Positions 6,972 through 9,344 of a stretch of 9,344 nt of DNA are shown one piece after another (position 1 is the stretch's first letter; each line of letters opens with the position of its first letter). A program made the translations under genes and the position numbers. The stretch is from Candidatus Competibacteraceae bacterium (GTDB taxonomy: Bacteria > Pseudomonadota > Gammaproteobacteria > Competibacterales > Competibacteraceae): NCBI GenBank assembly GCA_020445005.1, contig JAGRHM010000089.1, positions 1-9,344 of the forward strand, in the 5' to 3' direction. The notes below the pieces were generated by a model. It saw only the letters and a program-made list of their open reading frames with translations. It was not told where the DNA came from and did no database searches.

Positions 6972-7601
6972 TTAAACCCAAATCATGCCCAGTGCGGTGA
7001 TCGCCAGTAACAAACCCATGACTGTATTGAACTGGCGCAACCGCGCCCCCTGTTGCAACTGATTTTGCAAGGCCGCGCCGAGGACGGCCCAGCAGGCGAT
7101 GCAGGGACCCGCGATCAACAGAAAGCACAGGATTACCGCCAGGGTCGCCAGGGTCTGGTCGCCCGCAGTGATCGGGAGCAGACCGGGTAGAAAGGACGTT
7201 ACCGCGGTGATCGCCATCATCCAGGCCTTGGGGTTAGCGAACTGGAATAACATCGCTTCGGCGGTGGTCAATGGACGACCGATCGCTCGCGCATCCAACC
7301 GAACGCCCGACGCACACAACTCCCACGCCAGCCACAGCAAATAACCCAACCCCAGGACGCGCAAAGTCGGCTCCAGTCCTGGCACCGCCAGTAACAATGC
7401 GGCAACGCCCGCCCCAGCTAGCCCGATTAACAAGCCCATGCCCGCCAGAATCCCCGCCATGACCGGTACAGTGGCGCGCAGGCCAAACTGGGCGCCGGTA
7501 ACGGTCAGTATCAGATTATTGGGTCCTGGGGTAATCGACATGGTAAAGGCAAACAGCGTCAGGGCGGCCCAAGGGGCGAAGGAAAGCGATTCCGGCGACA
7601 T
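6972..7601 (-). CDS. LysE/RhtB-family amino-acid exporter
   Basis: 209 residues, the typical length for this inner-membrane family, which exports amino acids or their derivatives (lysine, threonine/homoserine, cysteine/O-acetylserine). About six hydrophobic segments are visible, near residues 10-30, 39-62, 64-94, 112-137, 148-176 and 188-208. The family signature TPGPNN is at 24-29 and FANPKAWMMA is at 121-130. The start at 7601 is supported by GAGGAG (7615-7610) with an 8-nt spacer. It is divergent from the MocR gene over a 132-bp shared region, and LysE-type genes next to MocR or LysR regulators are a common layout, so MocR control is likely. The substrate is not determinable here; the overall look is closest to the RhtB/EamB side of the family, but I would not assign a symbol. 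Confidence 0.93.
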   Translation of the reverse strand: MSPESLSFAPWAALTLFAFTMSITPGPNNLILTVTGAQFGLRATVPVMAGILAGMGLLIGLAGAGVAALLLAVPGLEPTLRVLGLGYLLWLAWELCASGVRLDARAIGRPLTTAEAMLFQFANPKAWMMAITAVTSFLPGLLPITAGDQTLATLAVILCFLLIAGPCIACWAVLGAALQNQLQQGARLRQFNTVMGLLLAITALGMIWV

Positions 7602-7609
7602 GACAGCGA

Positions 7610-7615
7610 CTCCTC
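7610..7615 (-). promoter_or_regulatory. Ribosome-binding site of the exporter gene
   Basis: GAGGAG on the minus strand, 8 nt before the ATG at 7601. It is a clear Shine-Dalgarno sequence and fixes the start codon. Confidence 0.75.
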
Positions 7616-7634
7616 GACAGGGATAACGAGGGTG

Positions 7635-7670
7635 TACATTATCGTGTCAAACCAGTACAGTGCAGATACA
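7635..7670. promoter_or_regulatory. Candidate MocR operator: helically phased TACA repeats
   Basis: TACA occurs as direct repeats at 7635-7638, 7656-7659 and 7667-7670, spaced 21 and 11 bp, so all three face the same side of the helix. The first and second also carry TGTAC...GTACA dyad symmetry (7633-7637 and 7655-7659). The block covers the -35 and -10 candidates of the exporter gene and the -35 of the mocR gene. MocR proteins are known to bind direct repeats in the region between themselves and a divergent target; assigning these repeats as the site is inference. Confidence 0.35.
7638..7666 (-). promoter_or_regulatory. Putative promoter of the exporter gene
   Basis: On the minus strand GATAAT (7643-7638, 5 of 6) lies 17 nt after TCTGCA (7666-7661, 3 of 6). 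The predicted start is near 7631, giving a leader of ~30 nt that contains the ribosome-binding site. A perfect TTGACA also occurs at 7650-7645, but the hexamer 17 nt after it (GTTATC) is poor and would place the start inside the ribosome-binding site, so the first arrangement is preferred. Confidence 0.4.
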
Positions 7671-7693
7671 ATTTTAAAGACAATCACTATTCT
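7665..7693 (+). promoter_or_regulatory. Putative promoter of the MocR regulator gene
   Basis: GATACA (7665-7670, 3 of 6 to the -35) and TATTCT (7688-7693, 4 of 6 to the -10) are separated by 17 nt. The start would be near 7700 with a ~34-nt leader. Its -35 overlaps the -35 of the divergent exporter promoter by two bases, so one bound protein could control both genes. Confidence 0.35.
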
Positions 7694-7721
7694 GTATTGA
7701 ACACTTTCTCCTGACTGGCCT

Positions 7722-7725
7722 GGAG
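7722..7725 (+). promoter_or_regulatory. Ribosome-binding site of the MocR gene
   Basis: GGAG stands 8 nt before the ATG at 7734. It supports this start over the internal in-frame ATG at codon 30. Confidence 0.6.
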
Positions 7726-7733
7726 TTGCCGCC

Positions 7734-9182
7734 ATGACACTTCACGAAAGCACAGAAATTCATCCTGCGTCGCCACGGGCTAAAACAACGCACTGGGCGT
7801 CATTAACAGGCGAGTCGGGCATGACTCTGGTGGAGCGGCTGTGCAACGAATTGCGTCATCGCATTGACCAGCGACTGTTGCGTCCCGGCAGCCGCCTGCC
7901 TTCGATCCGGCAGTGTGCTGATCGGCATGGCGTGTCACGCTTTACCGTGGTCGAGGCTTACGAACGGCTGGTAGCTCAGGGCTATCTGGAGTCCCGGCGC
8001 GGTTCCGGCTTCTATGTGCGTGAGCGCCGCCCGCTGATCGCGTCGCCCATGGTCGCTGCGCCGCCGCCGACTCTGGATGTAGTCTGGCTGGCGCGGGCCA
8101 TGTTCCAGGAACTGCCGCCGGAACGAATGCCCGGCTCTGGTTTGTTGCCGCCCGACTGGCTGGACAGCGCGTTGCTCGGTCGTGGATTGCGGGCGGCGAT
8201 CCGGGGCGAGAGCGCGCCATTGCTCAGCTATGGTGAACCGCAAGGCTATGCGCCGCTACGCAGTCAATTGCAGGTCAAACTGGCTGAAATCGAGATTGCC
8301 GCTGCCCCCGAACAGATCGTTCTTACCGCTGGGGTAACGCAGGCGCTGGATCTGATTGCCCGCCAGTTTCTGCGACCGGGCGACGCCGTGCTGGTGGATG
8401 ATCCCGGCTGGTTTCTAATGTTCGGCATGTTCGCCGCGCTGGGCGCGCGCCCTATCGGCGTACCGCGCCAGAGCGATGGCCCCGATTTGGTGGTGCTTGA
8501 ACAGCTCTTGCAAGAACATCGTCCGCCGCTGTATGTCACCACCTCGGTCCTGCACAACCCGACGGGTACTTCACTGGCCTCGGCCAAGGCTTTTCAAGTG
8601 CTGCGCCTGGCTGAGCAGTATGGCGTTCTGTTGGTCGAGGACGATATTTACGCCGACTTTTGCGAAACGCCGGCGGTGCGGTTGGCGGCGCTCGATCAAT
8701 TGCGGCGCGTGATCTACGTCGGCAGCTTCTCCAAGACGGTGGCCGCCAATCTGCGCGTCGGGTTCATCGCCGGCGAGCGGGAGCTGGCGCGGACGCTGGC
8801 CGACCGCAAGCTGCTGGCGGCCTTAACGACCCCGGAACTGAGCGAGCGCGTCATGCATCATGTTCTGGCGGATGGCCATTACCGCAAGCATGTCGAACGA
8901 TTGCGAGGGCGATTGGCGGCGCGGCGCGAGCCGGTGCTGAGCCGGTTGGAGCAACTGGGTTTGCGCGTCTTTGCCGATCCGCAGGGCGGTATGTTTGCCT
9001 GGCTGGATGCGGGTCGCGACAGTCATGACCTCGCCGCCCGGGCCTACGAACAACGCTGGTTGCTGGCGCCGGGCAGTCTATTTTCGCCAGGTCAACTACC
9101 ATCGTCATGGCTGCGCTTCAATCTCGCCTCTTCCAGTCACCCGGACTTATTGCGTTTCCTGGAGCAGGCGCTGGCGGCATGA
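7734..9182 (+). CDS. MocR-type transcriptional regulator (GntR DNA-binding domain fused to an aminotransferase-like domain)
   Basis: 482 residues, the usual MocR/PdxR/GabR size. Residues ~31-97 are a GntR winged helix-turn-helix: LRPGSRLPSIRQCADRHGVSR (49-69), recognition-helix region SRFTVVEAYERL (68-79), and the wing end RRGSGFYV (88-95). After a proline-rich linker (~98-132) comes a fold type I aminotransferase domain that keeps the PLP residues: HNPTG (274-278, N275), EDDIYADF (302-309, D304 and Y306), Schiff-base K334 in SFSKTVAANLRVGF, and R461 in LRFNLA. MocR proteins use bound PLP and amino-acid ligands as the sensing signal rather than for catalysis. The divergent LysE-type exporter is the probable target, along with the regulator's own gene. 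The first ~29 residues form an extension before the GntR domain, and codon 30 is also ATG. The function class is secure; the ligand is unknown. Confidence 0.95.
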   Translation: MTLHESTEIHPASPRAKTTHWASLTGESGMTLVERLCNELRHRIDQRLLRPGSRLPSIRQCADRHGVSRFTVVEAYERLVAQGYLESRRGSGFYVRERRPLIASPMVAAPPPTLDVVWLARAMFQELPPERMPGSGLLPPDWLDSALLGRGLRAAIRGESAPLLSYGEPQGYAPLRSQLQVKLAEIEIAAAPEQIVLTAGVTQALDLIARQFLRPGDAVLVDDPGWFLMFGMFAALGARPIGVPRQSDGPDLVVLEQLLQEHRPPLYVTTSVLHNPTGTSLASAKAFQVLRLAEQYGVLLVEDDIYADFCETPAVRLAALDQLRRVIYVGSFSKTVAANLRVGFIAGERELARTLADRKLLAALTTPELSERVMHHVLADGHYRKHVERLRGRLAARREPVLSRLEQLGLRVFADPQGGMFAWLDAGRDSHDLAARAYEQRWLLAPGSLFSPGQLPSSWLRFNLASSSHPDLLRFLEQALAA

Positions 9183-9205
9183 TCTTCCAGACAGACTGCC
9201 TTTCG

Positions 9206-9233
9206 ATGATATTGCCGCCTCAACGGTTATAAA
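9206..9233 (+). promoter_or_regulatory. Putative promoter of pyrG
   Basis: ATGATA (9206-9211, 4 of 6) and TATAAA (9228-9233, 5 of 6) are separated by 16 nt. The start would be near 9240, giving a ~58-nt leader that includes the hairpin and T-run at 9259-9280. A weaker alternative -10 is TATCTT at 9262-9267. Confidence 0.35.
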
Positions 9234-9258
9234 GCGTGTCGCTATCAGTCGCTGGGTC

Positions 9259-9280
9259 TGCTATCTTGTAGCGTCTTTTT
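9259..9280 (+). terminator. Short hairpin plus T-run between mocR and pyrG (weak terminator or pyrG leader attenuator)
   Basis: GCTA-TCTTG-TAGC (9260-9272), extended by a T-G pair at 9259/9273, is followed by TCTTTTT (9274-9280). A larger alternative pairs CGCTA (9240-9244) with TAGCG (9269-9273). It could end the mocR transcript, 77 bp beyond its stop. The stem is short, so strong termination is doubtful. It sits only 18 nt before the pyrG ATG, so it may instead belong to the pyrG leader. Confidence 0.3.
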
Positions 9281-9298
9281 GCAACCCCCTCAGTTCGC

Positions 9299-9344
9299 AT
9301 GACCCGATTTATCTTTATTACTGGCGGCGTCGTCTCTTCGCTGG
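9299..9344 (+). CDS. pyrG: CTP synthase, N-terminal start only (window edge)
   Basis: Only 15 codons are visible: MTRFIFITGGVVSSL. This is the start of the CTP synthase synthetase domain (family consensus xxYIFVTGGVVSSLGKG, the ATP-binding P-loop-like region). The enzyme makes CTP from UTP, ATP and glutamine, the last step of pyrimidine nucleotide synthesis. The ATG at 9299 has no clear Shine-Dalgarno sequence (CCCCCTCAGTTCGC precedes it), but the N-terminus aligns with the family without extension. It is transcribed in the same direction as mocR, 116 bp behind it, and is functionally unrelated. Confidence 0.9.
   Translation, partial: MTRFIFITGGVVSSL

Noticed and set aside
7622..7650. Perfect TTGACA (minus strand, 7650-7645) as the -35 of the exporter promoter
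   Set aside because: The hexamer at 16-18 nt spacing is poor (GTTATC/TTATCC) and would put the start inside the ribosome-binding site; the GATAAT arrangement fits better.
8660..9028. Arg/Gly/Ala-rich second frame inside the MocR gene
   Set aside because: It is an alternative-frame shadow of a gene whose aminotransferase-domain motifs are intact.
1..9344. A novel defence, mobile or toxin-antitoxin system
   Set aside because: All six genes belong to recognisable families, and the gaps are under 200 bp with no transposase, integrase, toxin-like ORF or terminal repeats.

Overview
The window looks like ordinary chromosomal DNA of a gammaproteobacterium. The main evidence is a ParE that aligns closely along its length with the enterobacterial protein, a CTP synthase start (MTRFIFITGGVVSSL), and moderately high GC with many NPTG/PLP enzymes and a MocR regulator. 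An environmental or wastewater lineage is possible, but the genus cannot be fixed from sequence reading alone. It carries six protein genes. Two of them, parE and pyrG, are cut by the window edges.

Layout. Positions 1-1739 (minus) hold parE, the ATPase subunit of topoisomerase IV, lacking only its last residues. Positions 1933-5451 (minus) hold a very large orphan chemotaxis-type protein that fuses a CheB methylesterase, a CheR methyltransferase, a NEEL heptad coiled coil and several PAS domains. It has neither a receiver nor a kinase domain. Positions 5526-6839 (minus) hold a class I/II PLP aminotransferase, and 6972-7601 (minus) a LysE/RhtB-type amino-acid exporter. The exporter diverges from a MocR (GntR-aminotransferase) regulator at 7734-9182 (plus). 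pyrG starts at 9299 (plus).

How the parts may work together. The divergent exporter/MocR pair is a classic regulator-target layout. Its 132-bp shared promoter region has overlapping -35 boxes and phased TACA repeats that are good candidates for the MocR operator. The aminotransferase lies downstream of the exporter on the same strand, behind its own promoter-like sequence, and could act on the same amino acids. The CheB/CheR/PAS gene is visibly poorer in GC than its neighbours and has no other chemotaxis gene near it, so it looks like an insertion between housekeeping genes. parE and pyrG are housekeeping genes with their own promoter candidates.

I see no CRISPR array, insertion sequence, tRNA, rRNA, phage gene or defence system. 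The items most worth a second look are small: a perfect hairpin at the predicted 5' end of the parE mRNA, a U-tract/hairpin just before pyrG, the MocR operator candidates, the leader of the CheB/CheR gene with its palindromic repeat and abutting mini-ORF, and the odd domain content and composition of the CheB/CheR protein.
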